This document shows, in pieces, positions 1-6,330 of a DNA stretch of 9,604 bases. Made by a program: the position numbers and the translations under genes. Numbering within the stretch: the stretch's first letter is position 1; each line of letters opens with the position of its first letter. Origin of the DNA: an uncultured bacterium (GTDB lineage Bacteria; Actinomycetota; Coriobacteriia; Coriobacteriales; Coriobacteriaceae); NCBI GenBank assembly GCA_905215195.1, contig CAJMPF010000047.1:1-9604 (forward strand), in the 5' to 3' direction. Below the pieces are notes generated by a model. That model saw nothing but the letters and a program-made list of their open reading frames with translations. It did no database searches and was not told where the DNA came from.

Positions 1-651
1 GCCTCCATCGAGACGCTGCTGAGACTGAGCAGGCTGCCCAGGCGCGAGCCCAAGACCTTCGAGGGCTTCGACTTCTCCAGGATCCAGGGCCGGGACGCGG
101 CCGCGCTGGGCAAGCTCCCGTCGCTGGCCGACCTCTACGCGCACCGCAACGTCGCCTTCGTCGGGCCCGGCGGCATAGGGAAGACGCACCTCGCGCAGGC
201 CTACGGGCGCGAGTGCTGCATGCGGGGGCTCAAGACCTACTACATAAAGGCGACCGAGCTCAGGGACAGGTTCCAGAAGGCCGTCCAGCGGGGAAACACC
301 TCGCGGGTCGTCTCCTCGCTCGTCAAGCCGTCGTGCCTCATCGTTGACGAGGTGGGAAGATGCGTCTACGACAGGCCGTGCACCGACCTGTTCTTCGATG
401 TCGTCGACAGGCGCTACGAGAAGGAGGGGCCGAACGCGATGGTCCTTACGAGCAACATCGCCCCGAGCGGGTGGGATGAGTTCTTCACGGGCGACGACAC
501 GCTCCTCTGCGCCCTCGACAGGCTGTTCGACAAGGCGTCGGTGTTCGTGATGCGGGGCCCGAGCTACCGCGGCAGGGGGCTCGACACCTACTCGGTGGAG
601 GCCGTCCCCCAGGCGGTGAAGGTGAGGGGGATCCAGCCCGAGGGGATGTAG
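1..651 (+). CDS. istB: IS21-family helper ATPase IstB (5' end outside the window)
   Basis: IstB is the AAA+ ATPase that works with the IstA transposase, binding DNA and stimulating transposition of IS21-type elements. The frame is open from base 1 to a TAG at 649-651, giving 216 visible residues. The family is usually about 250, so some 35 to 40 N-terminal residues are missing at the window edge. Visible in order: an RLPRREPKTFEGFDF-like stretch just before the ATPase core (about residues 12-25), Walker A GPGGIGKTH (55-63), Walker B CLIVDEVG (about 112-119), sensor-type LTSN (149-152), an ALDRLFD arginine-containing segment (about 171-177) and RGPSYR (185-190). All match the IstB pattern in order and spacing. 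The first ATG in this frame (220) lies after the Walker A motif, so it is not the true start. Codon use is very GC-rich, unlike the AT-richer genes that follow. No frameshift is visible, so the protein could be active. Confidence 0.93.
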   Translation, partial: ASIETLLRLSRLPRREPKTFEGFDFSRIQGRDAAALGKLPSLADLYAHRNVAFVGPGGIGKTHLAQAYGRECCMRGLKTYYIKATELRDRFQKAVQRGNTSRVVSSLVKPSCLIVDEVGRCVYDRPCTDLFFDVVDRRYEKEGPNAMVLTSNIAPSGWDEFFTGDDTLLCALDRLFDKASVFVMRGPSYRGRGLDTYSVEAVPQAVKVRGIQPEGM

Positions 652-684
652 GAATGCGATAGGAAAGTCATAGATGCGGGCGTG

Positions 685-743
685 TTGGCTAAAATGGGTC
701 GGCCGGGATTGGTCAATCTCGGCCGACTATATTTGGCTAAAAT
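685..743 (+). repeat. 11-bp direct repeats at the IS right end
   Basis: TTGGCTAAAAT occurs at 685-695 and again at 733-743, exactly 48 bp apart, bracketing a large palindrome. IS21-family ends carry multiple short repeats thought to be transposase-binding sites. The position directly after istB fits that reading. Assignment to the transposase is inference. Confidence 0.75.
698..727 (+). repeat. 14-bp-arm palindrome between the direct repeats
   Basis: Arms 698-711 and 714-727 are reverse complements at 13 of 14 positions, and the mismatch (706/719) would be a G-U pair in RNA. The GTCGGCCG core is GC-rich and the centre is only 2 nt. It lies 46 bp after the istB stop. No T-run follows (the next bases are TATATTTGG), so a classical intrinsic terminator is unlikely. 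It may still block transcription into or out of the IS, or serve as part of the end recognised by the transposase. Confidence 0.7.
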
Positions 744-758
744 AATCCGACGCTAACA

Positions 759-877
759 ACAATTTGATGGCACGCATAAGAGTTACCGATATTCTCAAAC
801 TTAATATTGCCTCGATACCTAAGCAGATGAAGTAAATGATCGACTATCGAAAGTAATATACTCCTAGAGTCGGAACT
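759..877. other. AT-rich spacer between IS end and next reading frame
   Basis: There is no open frame of note. A TAATAT hexamer at 854-859 could act as a -10 element for the downstream frame, but no credible -35 sits 16 to 18 bp upstream. No Shine-Dalgarno sequence precedes the ATG at 878. The composition change against istB marks the junction of unrelated DNA. Confidence 0.4.
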
Positions 878-1192
878 ATGCCCAAATACCTAGCTGGACG
901 AGGCGAAATACAGCTATCAGTGGAACTCAATTTGAAGGCATTATCCGAAGGATATCAAACCCAACCCGTGACATTCTATGGATTGCTAGAAGTGGGTAAA
1001 ACCGTTCACCTTAATGCAATCGAATCCATTGCCGCAGAAAATGACGTGCTTATGCACCATGTTAAAGTCGAGGAGAATAAGGGGGCCATCGGACCTCTTG
1101 CGTCAATGCGCGGCTCGCTCACTCGATCTTTAAGCGCTCGAGAGCTCATAAAGATAAAGCTAGTGAATGGCCAACGCAAAATAGCCGACGCA

Positions 1193-1212
1193 GCAAGCAT
1201 CAAAATGCTTGC
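1193..1212 (+). repeat. Perfect 8-bp stem-loop
   Basis: Arms GCAAGCAT (1193-1200) and ATGCTTGC (1205-1212) are perfectly complementary around a 4-nt CAAA loop. No T-tract follows, so it is not an intrinsic terminator. It lies about 90 bp upstream of the proposed promoter. Confidence 0.6.
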
Positions 1213-1275
1213 AACGAGAGAACAACGATACGCCCCGTTTTTATCGTTTGCTGCCGCGCAACGAGACAATCTCGT

Positions 1276-1305
1276 TTCAGCGACCCAAAAACAAAACGAT
1301 ATAAT
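1276..1305 (+). promoter_or_regulatory. Candidate promoter of the DUF4869 operon
   Basis: A perfect -10 box TATAAT lies at 1300-1305. The best -35 candidate is TTCAGC at 1276-1281 with an 18-bp spacer, a weak match to TTGACA and consistent with a promoter that needs activation or is kept low. Transcription would start near 1312, giving a leader of about 35 nt that contains the strong Shine-Dalgarno sequence at 1337-1343. Confidence 0.42.
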
Positions 1306-1336
1306 CAGCACCACGGGAAAACGCAGCGTTCAACCC

Positions 1337-1343
1337 AGGAGGT
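1337..1343 (+). promoter_or_regulatory. Shine-Dalgarno AGGAGGT setting the GTG start at 1348
   Basis: A full anti-16S match lies 5 nt (counted from AGGAGG) before GTG 1348-1350. The next ATG (1372) is too far away to use it, which fixes the start of the DUF4869 gene at the GTG. Confidence 0.8.
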
Positions 1344-1347
1344 CGAC

Positions 1348-1797
1348 GTGTTAACGATACATTATGGGGACATGGATAACGTGATTTACAACACATCGGT
1401 CTATTTCGATAACGTGTACTCCCCCCAGTGGTTTGAAGATTCCTTTGCCCAACGTGTCATTAAATCTATCGACAAGGGCACTGTCGTCGGGCCCAATGCC
1501 ATAGACACTAAGATCCTAGGCATCATCCCCCCCGAGAAACTATCAAGCGGCACCAAAACTCTGCTGCTTATGTACTTTATGCCGCAAAATGTATATAACG
1601 CCTCAAACTGTGGTGACAATTGCGCCTACTGGATTCTAAGAATCGCTGCGCAAAAGGACTTAACAATCAACCTCTACCATATATTAGATTTTGGAAACGG
1701 CAAATTTACGGTGACCGTTGCCAACACGGGCGACGTGGTCCACACGATGTTTGACCTTGTCCCCATAGCTGGAAAATGCCTAAGGGAGAACTCCTGA
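1348..1797 (+). CDS. DUF4869 domain-containing protein
   Basis: This 149-residue protein is of unknown function. I recognise it as DUF4869 by its opening MLTIHYGDMDNVIYNTSVYF, the LGIIPPEKLSSGTKTLLLM segment (57-75), the NASNCGDNCAYWI segment with a CGDNC motif (84-96), HILDF (111-115) and the closing NTGDVVHTM...IAGK. Length fits a complete single-domain protein. There is no signal peptide or membrane segment, so it should be cytoplasmic. The paired cysteines in CGDNC could bind a metal or form a redox pair, but the sequence does not settle this. The GTG start is set by a perfect Shine-Dalgarno. The stop TGA shares a base with the ATG of the next gene, so the two are translationally coupled and probably act together. 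Codon use is AT-richer than the flanking istB and glycosyltransferase genes, which indicates acquired DNA. The family name comes from memory, not a search. Confidence 0.8.
   Translation: MLTIHYGDMDNVIYNTSVYFDNVYSPQWFEDSFAQRVIKSIDKGTVVGPNAIDTKILGIIPPEKLSSGTKTLLLMYFMPQNVYNASNCGDNCAYWILRIAAQKDLTINLYHILDFGNGKFTVTVANTGDVVHTMFDLVPIAGKCLRENS
1782..1789 (+). promoter_or_regulatory. Ribosome binding site deciding the start at 1797
   Basis: AAGGGAGA lies within the last codons of the DUF4869 gene, 7 nt before ATG 1797. It is downstream of the alternative ATG 1776, so it can serve only the later start. Confidence 0.7.
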
Positions 1798-2774
1798 TGC
1801 GCGGATCATACAAGATAATTATTCAAAATAACCGGGTTCAGTTTAAACTGACTATCAATAGAAACCTGACCATCATTCAAGGCAACAGCGCTACGGGCAA
1901 AACGACGTTGCTCGATATGGTGGCCGCCCACGAAGAATTAGGGGCACAAAGCGGCGTAACAGTAAGTTGCAAAGTGCCCTGTAAGACAATTGTTGGAAAG
2001 AATTGGCGCAGAGATCTCCAAGAGATTTCCGGCAGCATTGTTTTTATTGATGAGGGCAATACTTTTGTTCGATCAAGAGAATTTGCCCATGAAGCAAAAC
2101 GTAGCTCAAACTACTACGTAATCGTCGCCAGAGAGTCACTGCGTCAACTGCCCTATAGCGTTGATGAAATCTACGGTCTTAAGAACACCAACCGAACCAC
2201 AACGAAGTATCCCGTTTACTCTCGTGTCTACACCTCTACATATCGTATTTACGGTGATACTGATTTTAGAGGCGAGAGGCCCGAGCTTGTCATCGTCGAG
2301 GACACAAATTCGGGCTACGAATTCTTCAGTTTGCTATGCAAAAAGAGCAGCATTAAGTGCATCAGCGCGGGAGGAAAATCAAACATTTGCAACTGCATTA
2401 TGGACGCACCGGAAAACGACATCCTCGTGATTGCCGACGGCGCCGCCTTTGGGCCAGAAATTGCGGAAGCAGCTGCTCTATTGCGCCGAAAGAACATCAA
2501 GCTATTCCTACCGGAATCGTTTGAATGGCTCGTGTTGAAGTCGGGATTATTCAACAGCAAACACATTAAGGACATGCTGCTTAACCCCGCTGAACATATC
2601 GAAAGCTCAAAGTTCTTTAGCTGGGAGAAGTTCTTTACTGCAGAACTCATCGAATGCTCACGAGACACACGTTTTCGATATGACAAGAGCTGCTTGAACG
2701 AGGAGTACTTGAACCCCACCGCTCTTGCGGCTCTTGAAGATACTTTGCCGGAACTTGGCATTACTTCGCACTAA
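1797..2774 (+). CDS. P-loop ATPase with C-terminal Toprim-like domain, DUF4869 partner
   Basis: This 325-residue protein is in the style of OLD-type nucleases but smaller. The N-terminal half shows Walker A GNSATGKT (29-36), Walker B SIVFIDE (80-86) and a conserved-looking REsLrqLPYSVdEIYgL stretch (about 112-128). I see no ABC signature (LSGGQ) and no coiled coil. The C-terminal half (about 162-250) has the order expected of Toprim: VIVED (165-169, E168), a CISAGGKSNI strand-loop, ILVIADGAAFG (209-219, D214) and LPESFEWLVL (238-247, E243). The usual second Asp of the DxD motif is Ala (D-G-A), so metal-dependent cleavage may be altered or lost. I chose ATG 1797 because AAGGGAGA at 1782-1789 sits 7 nt before it and the DUF4869 stop overlaps it as TGATG. 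A start at 1776 would lack a ribosome binding site. It ends convergent with the glycosyltransferase operon, overlapping by 4 bp. Role unknown; defence or signalling is inference. Confidence 0.75.
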   Translation: MRGSYKIIIQNNRVQFKLTINRNLTIIQGNSATGKTTLLDMVAAHEELGAQSGVTVSCKVPCKTIVGKNWRRDLQEISGSIVFIDEGNTFVRSREFAHEAKRSSNYYVIVARESLRQLPYSVDEIYGLKNTNRTTTKYPVYSRVYTSTYRIYGDTDFRGERPELVIVEDTNSGYEFFSLLCKKSSIKCISAGGKSNICNCIMDAPENDILVIADGAAFGPEIAEAAALLRRKNIKLFLPESFEWLVLKSGLFNSKHIKDMLLNPAEHIESSKFFSWEKFFTAELIECSRDTRFRYDKSCLNEEYLNPTALAALEDTLPELGITSH

Positions 2775-5257
2775 AACGAGAAGTACTCACTGTCGGAGGA
2801 TAGGTTTGGTCCGAGCCACGGGTCGCCATCGAGGAAGAACTCAGGCCAGCGCCGCATGAACAGTGCCTGCTCGCGCTTCCAGCGGCGCAGCTTTTCCTCG
2901 TTGGCCTCTTCCCTGCCGCGCGAGGTGAACTCGTAGTGATACAGCTCGGCATAGGGCGTAAAGATGGTGCGGAAGCCCGCCTCCCACACGCGCAGACAAA
3001 AGTCTGCGTCGTTAAAACCGACGGCAAATTCCTCGTTATAGCCTCCGACCTGCTCAAATACGTCGCGTCGCACCATCTGGCAGGCGCCCGTCACGGCGCT
3101 AAAGTTGCCCGGGCGCACAGCACGGGCAAGATAGCCCTCGCGCTTTGCCGAGAAGTCCTGGTTGGCATGGGCAAGTGCGCCGCGCACGCCAACCAAAATG
3201 CCGGCATGCTGCACCAGATGATCGGCAAAGTAGAGTTTGGCGCCCACCACGCCCGCATCGGGACGCTGCAGATAGCCCATCATCTCTTCGATAAAATCGG
3301 GGCTTATGACCTCGGTATCGTTGTTGAGCAGCAGCAGGTAGTCGCCCTTGGCGTGCTTCACACCAAAATTGATGATCTGAGAGTAATTGAACTCGCCCGG
3401 CCAGTACACAACACGTGCGTTACCCTTGCCTTCGGATACTACAGCCACGCGCTCTGGCAGGGTTTCGTAATACGCAAACGTCTCCGGGGCTTTGCTGTTG
3501 TTCTCCACCAAGACGATCTCGTAATTGGCATACGTTGCCTTCTGAGCGATCGACATCACGCAGGCATCGAGCGTCTCAATGTGATCCTTGGTGGGAATCA
3601 CAATACTCACCAGCGGCGCAGACTCCGGCAGCGCATAACGCATGCGATAGACAAACGGCGTCTCGGTCTCCTCGACCGTTCCGCAAATGCCCAGCGCGTT
3701 AAAGTGGCGCTGCAGCGCAAGACGGCCGGCTTCGATAGCATACGGCTTGCTATCGGCAGAGCCGTCGGCGGTCGATCCCGGATGCACGCGCCAGTGATAC
3801 AGCACATGCGCAACGTGCTCAAAGCGCGCGCCGGCTGCAAGGCAGCGAAGCGTCAAGTCGTAGTCCTGGGCACCCGCAACGTCTTCCGGGGACGTGCCAA
3901 TACGATCGATTAGCGCCTTCTCCACCATCAGGAAATGCGTCACGCAGTTATGGCTATAGAGCAGATCGACGTTGAGCTGCGTCTTAAAGACAGGCTGACC
4001 CCACTCCCCCGTTTTCTGGAACATGTCCTCGTCGCAGAACAGGACCTGGGGGCGCTCGCCCTCGGCCGCCTTATTCAGCGCGGAAACATACTGGAATAAC
4101 GCGTCCGGCTCCAGAATGTCATCGTGGTCCAAGAACGCGATGTAGTCGCCCGTCGCTTGCTCGATACCTGCGTTGGTGTTGACCACAATGCCGCCGTTGC
4201 CGGGAAGCTCGATGCGACGGATGCGCTCGTCATTGGCACTTGCCGCAAGATTGGCCACCGCATCCCATTCGGGCGAGGCGTCCATAAGCAACAATTCCCA
4301 GTTGTCATAGCTCTGGGCTAGCACCGAGTCCAGCAGCTCGCGCAGGTAGACCCGATCAGTCTTATAGCACTGCACCACAATGCTCACGAGTGGTCTATAG
4401 GCAAAAGCCACCGAAGCGACACGCTGGCACGCTAAATCGCCCGGCTTTGCGCGATGCTGCTCAAACCAACGTCGATAAGCCGCGTCGTCTGCACGCGCGT
4501 CCTTCATGCGGTTCCAGCTGTCGTCGACCATGCCGTTGTACAGGCGACCATCCATAGCGCAAAAACCGCTCTGGATCTGCTCCGTGGGATCGCTCGCAAT
4601 CGCGACAAAATCTCGTATAACCTGAGGCATCTCAACGCTCAGATACGTTTTATTGACGTGGCATCCGTTCTGCTGCGGCACATCGACCTGCGATTCAAAC
4701 ACATGCACGGTAGCATCGATGGCATTCATATGCGTATCGAAGATCTGGAGCTCAGGCGCGCACTGGGGGTCTCCCGCCCACTTGACCTCAAAGCGCCACA
4801 CCGCGCCGTCGTCTGCCGGCAAATAGCGAATGGCATCGATCTCGTAGCGACCGCAGCATTCGCCACGCTGCGCATCGCGGATAAGCGCGCACAGCGCAGG
4901 CTTTGCTTTGTAGTTAATCTTGGATTCCAGCTTGGCCACGCGGCTATCGAGACGAATGGCGCCCAACCTTTGACCACCGGATGCAAAAACGACATCCATC
5001 GACGTACCATCCAAAAACGGAAGCACCAAGACGGCGAGCTCGTGCTCGTAATCGGCAACGGAAGGGCAAAGCGCCAGCACACGGCCATGATCGACCGGGA
5101 GCACCAGCGACGGCACACAAGAACCGCTCGTCGTCGCATAGGCAAACGCTCGAGAACCCTCCCGCTCGATAAGCGCGGCGACATCCTGACCGGCAAAACG
5201 AAGCAGCACAAACAGACGGCCCTGACTGCGGCAAAGTGCCAAACGCTTGATACTCAT
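2771..5257 (-). CDS. Large bifunctional GT2 glycosyltransferase (two GT-A domains)
   Basis: This 828-residue cytoplasmic glycosyltransferase probably adds two successive sugars to a lipid-linked surface polysaccharide. The N-terminal region (1 to about 245) has no recognised motif and looks beta-rich. A helical linker with YRRWFEQHRA (261-270) then leads into the first GT-A domain: PLVSIVVQCY (289-298), the metal/nucleotide-binding DHDD (377-380), AQDYDLTLR (463-471) and HWR (488-490). In its first domain MDASPE takes the place of the usual NDGS. The second GT-A domain has PLVSIVIPT (548-556), VENNS (584-588), LLLNNDTE (642-649), GFNDADFCLRV (747-757) and LYHYE (772-776), matching the rhamnosyl/galactofuranosyl-type GT2 pattern. 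No membrane segments are seen. The ATG directly abuts the TAG of the gene upstream. A GAGAAG stretch about 6 nt before the ATG may be a weak ribosome binding site. It is the last gene of the operon, and no terminator is visible after it. Donor and acceptor sugars cannot be told from sequence. Confidence 0.9.
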   Translation of the reverse strand: MSIKRLALCRSQGRLFVLLRFAGQDVAALIEREGSRAFAYATTSGSCVPSLVLPVDHGRVLALCPSVADYEHELAVLVLPFLDGTSMDVVFASGGQRLGAIRLDSRVAKLESKINYKAKPALCALIRDAQRGECCGRYEIDAIRYLPADDGAVWRFEVKWAGDPQCAPELQIFDTHMNAIDATVHVFESQVDVPQQNGCHVNKTYLSVEMPQVIRDFVAIASDPTEQIQSGFCAMDGRLYNGMVDDSWNRMKDARADDAAYRRWFEQHRAKPGDLACQRVASVAFAYRPLVSIVVQCYKTDRVYLRELLDSVLAQSYDNWELLLMDASPEWDAVANLAASANDERIRRIELPGNGGIVVNTNAGIEQATGDYIAFLDHDDILEPDALFQYVSALNKAAEGERPQVLFCDEDMFQKTGEWGQPVFKTQLNVDLLYSHNCVTHFLMVEKALIDRIGTSPEDVAGAQDYDLTLRCLAAGARFEHVAHVLYHWRVHPGSTADGSADSKPYAIEAGRLALQRHFNALGICGTVEETETPFVYRMRYALPESAPLVSIVIPTKDHIETLDACVMSIAQKATYANYEIVLVENNSKAPETFAYYETLPERVAVVSEGKGNARVVYWPGEFNYSQIINFGVKHAKGDYLLLLNNDTEVISPDFIEEMMGYLQRPDAGVVGAKLYFADHLVQHAGILVGVRGALAHANQDFSAKREGYLARAVRPGNFSAVTGACQMVRRDVFEQVGGYNEEFAVGFNDADFCLRVWEAGFRTIFTPYAELYHYEFTSRGREEANEEKLRRWKREQALFMRRWPEFFLDGDPWLGPNLSSDSEYFSF

Positions 5258-6316
5258 CTACACTTCTCGCTTTCCCAGGGCGTTCGCTGCCATGCGTTTA
5301 CAGGCACCCAGGCGCCCAAACCTCAAGACGTCGTAATCGAACATGAGCTTTTTGCACCCACGGGCATTGGGGGCCTTGCTGGTAAGCGCCGCACGCACCA
5401 TAGCAGCAACAGAAGGAGCGCATTGTGCGAGCGCAGCATCGCTGCCCACGACAGAACCGGCAAGTGCCGTGGCAACGGCAGCAAACACCTTGCCGCAGTC
5501 CGAACCCAGCAACCTGAGCGCATCGTACAGCACCAGGTCGCAGAGGAAGTACGCCAGGTCATCGGCATGCTGAGCATCGAGACCGTCGCGCTGCCAGTCA
5601 GCCAGCACCGCGGAGTAAATCTTCACGTGCTCCAGCAGACGTGTCTCGTCGTCGTAGCGCATGGTGTCCATGAGCGAACCCTTGCGCGCCACGCGGTAGT
5701 CGTACAGCTTGTTCGAAATAAGCGCGGTCTTGTGCGAACGACCGTACACGGCAAAATCGAAGACCTGGTCCTCGCCATACTTAACGGTTTCGTCGAACAC
5801 GATCCCGTTACCCAGCAAAAACTCACGCCTGCAGGCGGTGCGCCATGCAAAGGGGCGAGATGCTTCCTTAAACAGCAGGTCAGAGCTATAGCCTTCAAAC
5901 GACACACCGCGTGGACTCAGTGCATAGTTAAGCCACGGATACCCCGCCTCGAGCGGATACGGATTCGCGCCAAAGGTCAAAACGTCGCAGTCCTCGCGCT
6001 CAAAGGCATCGACGATCACACGGCATGCATCGGGCGTAAAGCGGTCGTCGGAATCCAAGAACGCGACGATAGGCGCCGTGGACGCGGCGATGCCTGCATT
6101 ACGCGCACCGCCGTTCTCCTTATCGACCAGCATAAAGCGCGCGTCCTTTTCGCAATAGGCAACCGCAATATCGCGCGAGCCATCCGGCGAGCCATCGTTG
6201 ACCAGCACGCCCTCCCAATCGGGCATGTCCTGCGCAAGCAGGGAGTCCAGGCACCAGGTCAGGCACTCCTCCACTTTATAGATGGGAACGACAACGGAAA
6301 TCTTGGGGGTAGCCAT
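5258..6316 (-). CDS. GT2 family glycosyltransferase (DSDD/GED type)
   Basis: This 352-residue glycosyltransferase, GT-A fold at the N terminus, probably transfers a sugar from a nucleotide donor during surface polysaccharide assembly. Motifs: KISVVVPIYKVEECL opening (5-19), VNDGSPDGS (39-47), GGARNAG (69-75), DSDD (88-91) for metal and nucleotide, and GEDQVFDF (181-188), where the acidic pair is likely part of the active site. The C-terminal part (about 200-352) is alpha-helical and alanine-rich and should contact the acceptor. There is no membrane segment. I prefer ATG at 6316 over the in-frame TTG at 6322: the AGGAG at 6326-6330 lies 9 nt from the ATG but only 3 nt from the TTG. That AGGAG overlaps the stop codon of the upstream gene, so translation is likely coupled. 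It resembles the gene at 7522-8562 in length and motif order. The specific sugar is unknown. Confidence 0.9.
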   Translation of the reverse strand: MATPKISVVVPIYKVEECLTWCLDSLLAQDMPDWEGVLVNDGSPDGSRDIAVAYCEKDARFMLVDKENGGARNAGIAASTAPIVAFLDSDDRFTPDACRVIVDAFEREDCDVLTFGANPYPLEAGYPWLNYALSPRGVSFEGYSSDLLFKEASRPFAWRTACRREFLLGNGIVFDETVKYGEDQVFDFAVYGRSHKTALISNKLYDYRVARKGSLMDTMRYDDETRLLEHVKIYSAVLADWQRDGLDAQHADDLAYFLCDLVLYDALRLLGSDCGKVFAAVATALAGSVVGSDAALAQCAPSVAAMVRAALTSKAPNARGCKKLMFDYDVLRFGRLGACKRMAANALGKREV

Positions 6317-6325
6317 AGTCAAGTG

Positions 6326-6330
6326 CTCCT
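6326..6330 (-). promoter_or_regulatory. Ribosome binding site overlapping the upstream stop codon
   Basis: AGGAG on the minus strand overlaps the TAG (6329-6331) of the preceding gene and sits 9 nt before ATG 6316. This favours that start over the TTG at 6322. Confidence 0.6.

Larger units (their letters stand above)
1..758 (+). mobile_element. IS21-family insertion sequence, 3' part
   Basis: The IS21 helper gene istB runs in from the left edge and is followed by a repeat-rich segment typical of an IS end. Family members carry istA (DDE transposase) upstream of istB; istA would lie outside this window. The right boundary is my inference: IS21-family ends usually finish in CA, and a CA at 757-758 follows the second copy of the 11-bp repeat. 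The left end and the target duplication cannot be seen. Composition is strongly GC-rich up to the istB stop and falls sharply after it. Confidence 0.7.
878..1354 (+). pseudogene. Remnant of an AAA-type (Orc1/Cdc6-like) ATP-binding protein
   Basis: The 158-residue frame has an N-terminal part (about residues 1-93) that reads like the start of the bacterial 'ATP-binding protein' family with a GREEE-type opening and a GLRGVGKTV-type P-loop. Here those are AGRGE (6-10) and GLLEVGKT (35-42), the latter still fitting GxxxxGKT. Those families are normally several hundred residues long. No Walker B or sensor segment is present, and from about residue 94 the sequence turns into low-similarity, basic, hydrophilic text. 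That tail coincides with several DNA stem-loops and a perfect TATAAT box, which suggests that an internal deletion joined the ATPase start to the regulatory region of the next gene. There is no good ribosome binding site. The frame ends 7 bp inside the next gene. Family assignment is from memory. It could instead be a short intact gene of unknown role. Confidence 0.5.
1213..1359. promoter_or_regulatory. Cluster of seven AACGAKA boxes (possible operator array)
   Basis: The 7-mer AACGA(G/T)A appears on the + strand at 1213-1219, 1224-1230, 1260-1266, 1295-1301 and 1353-1359, and on the - strand at 1242-1248 and 1270-1276. The pairs 1224/1242 and 1260/1270 form inverted repeats with 11-nt and 3-nt centres. 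The copy at 1295 overlaps the TATAAT box, and the copy at 1353 begins 5 bases after the start of the GTG codon. Such spacing around a promoter resembles a repressor or autoregulator operator array. The binding protein is unknown, and the motif was noticed by eye. Confidence 0.45.

Noticed and set aside
698..727. Intrinsic terminator after istB
   Set aside because: The stem is strong, but there is no following U-tract and the loop is only 2 nt; an IS-end structure explains it better.
1213..1347. Type III toxin-antitoxin RNA repeat array upstream of a toxin gene
   Set aside because: The repeats are 7-bp boxes in both orientations rather than tandem ~35-nt units, and DUF4869 does not resemble ToxN-type endoribonucleases.
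1776..1797. Earlier ATG start for the P-loop/Toprim-like gene
   Set aside because: The ribosome binding site AAGGGAGA lies downstream of this ATG and fits only the ATG at 1797, which also overlaps the previous stop.
2936..3913. A 325-residue + strand open frame
   Set aside because: Entirely antisense to the second GT-A domain and inter-domain region of the 828-residue enzyme, with no motif of its own.
6317..6322. TTG start giving two extra residues to the glycosyltransferase at 5258-6316
   Set aside because: The AGGAG would be only 3 nt away; the ATG at 6316 has normal spacing.
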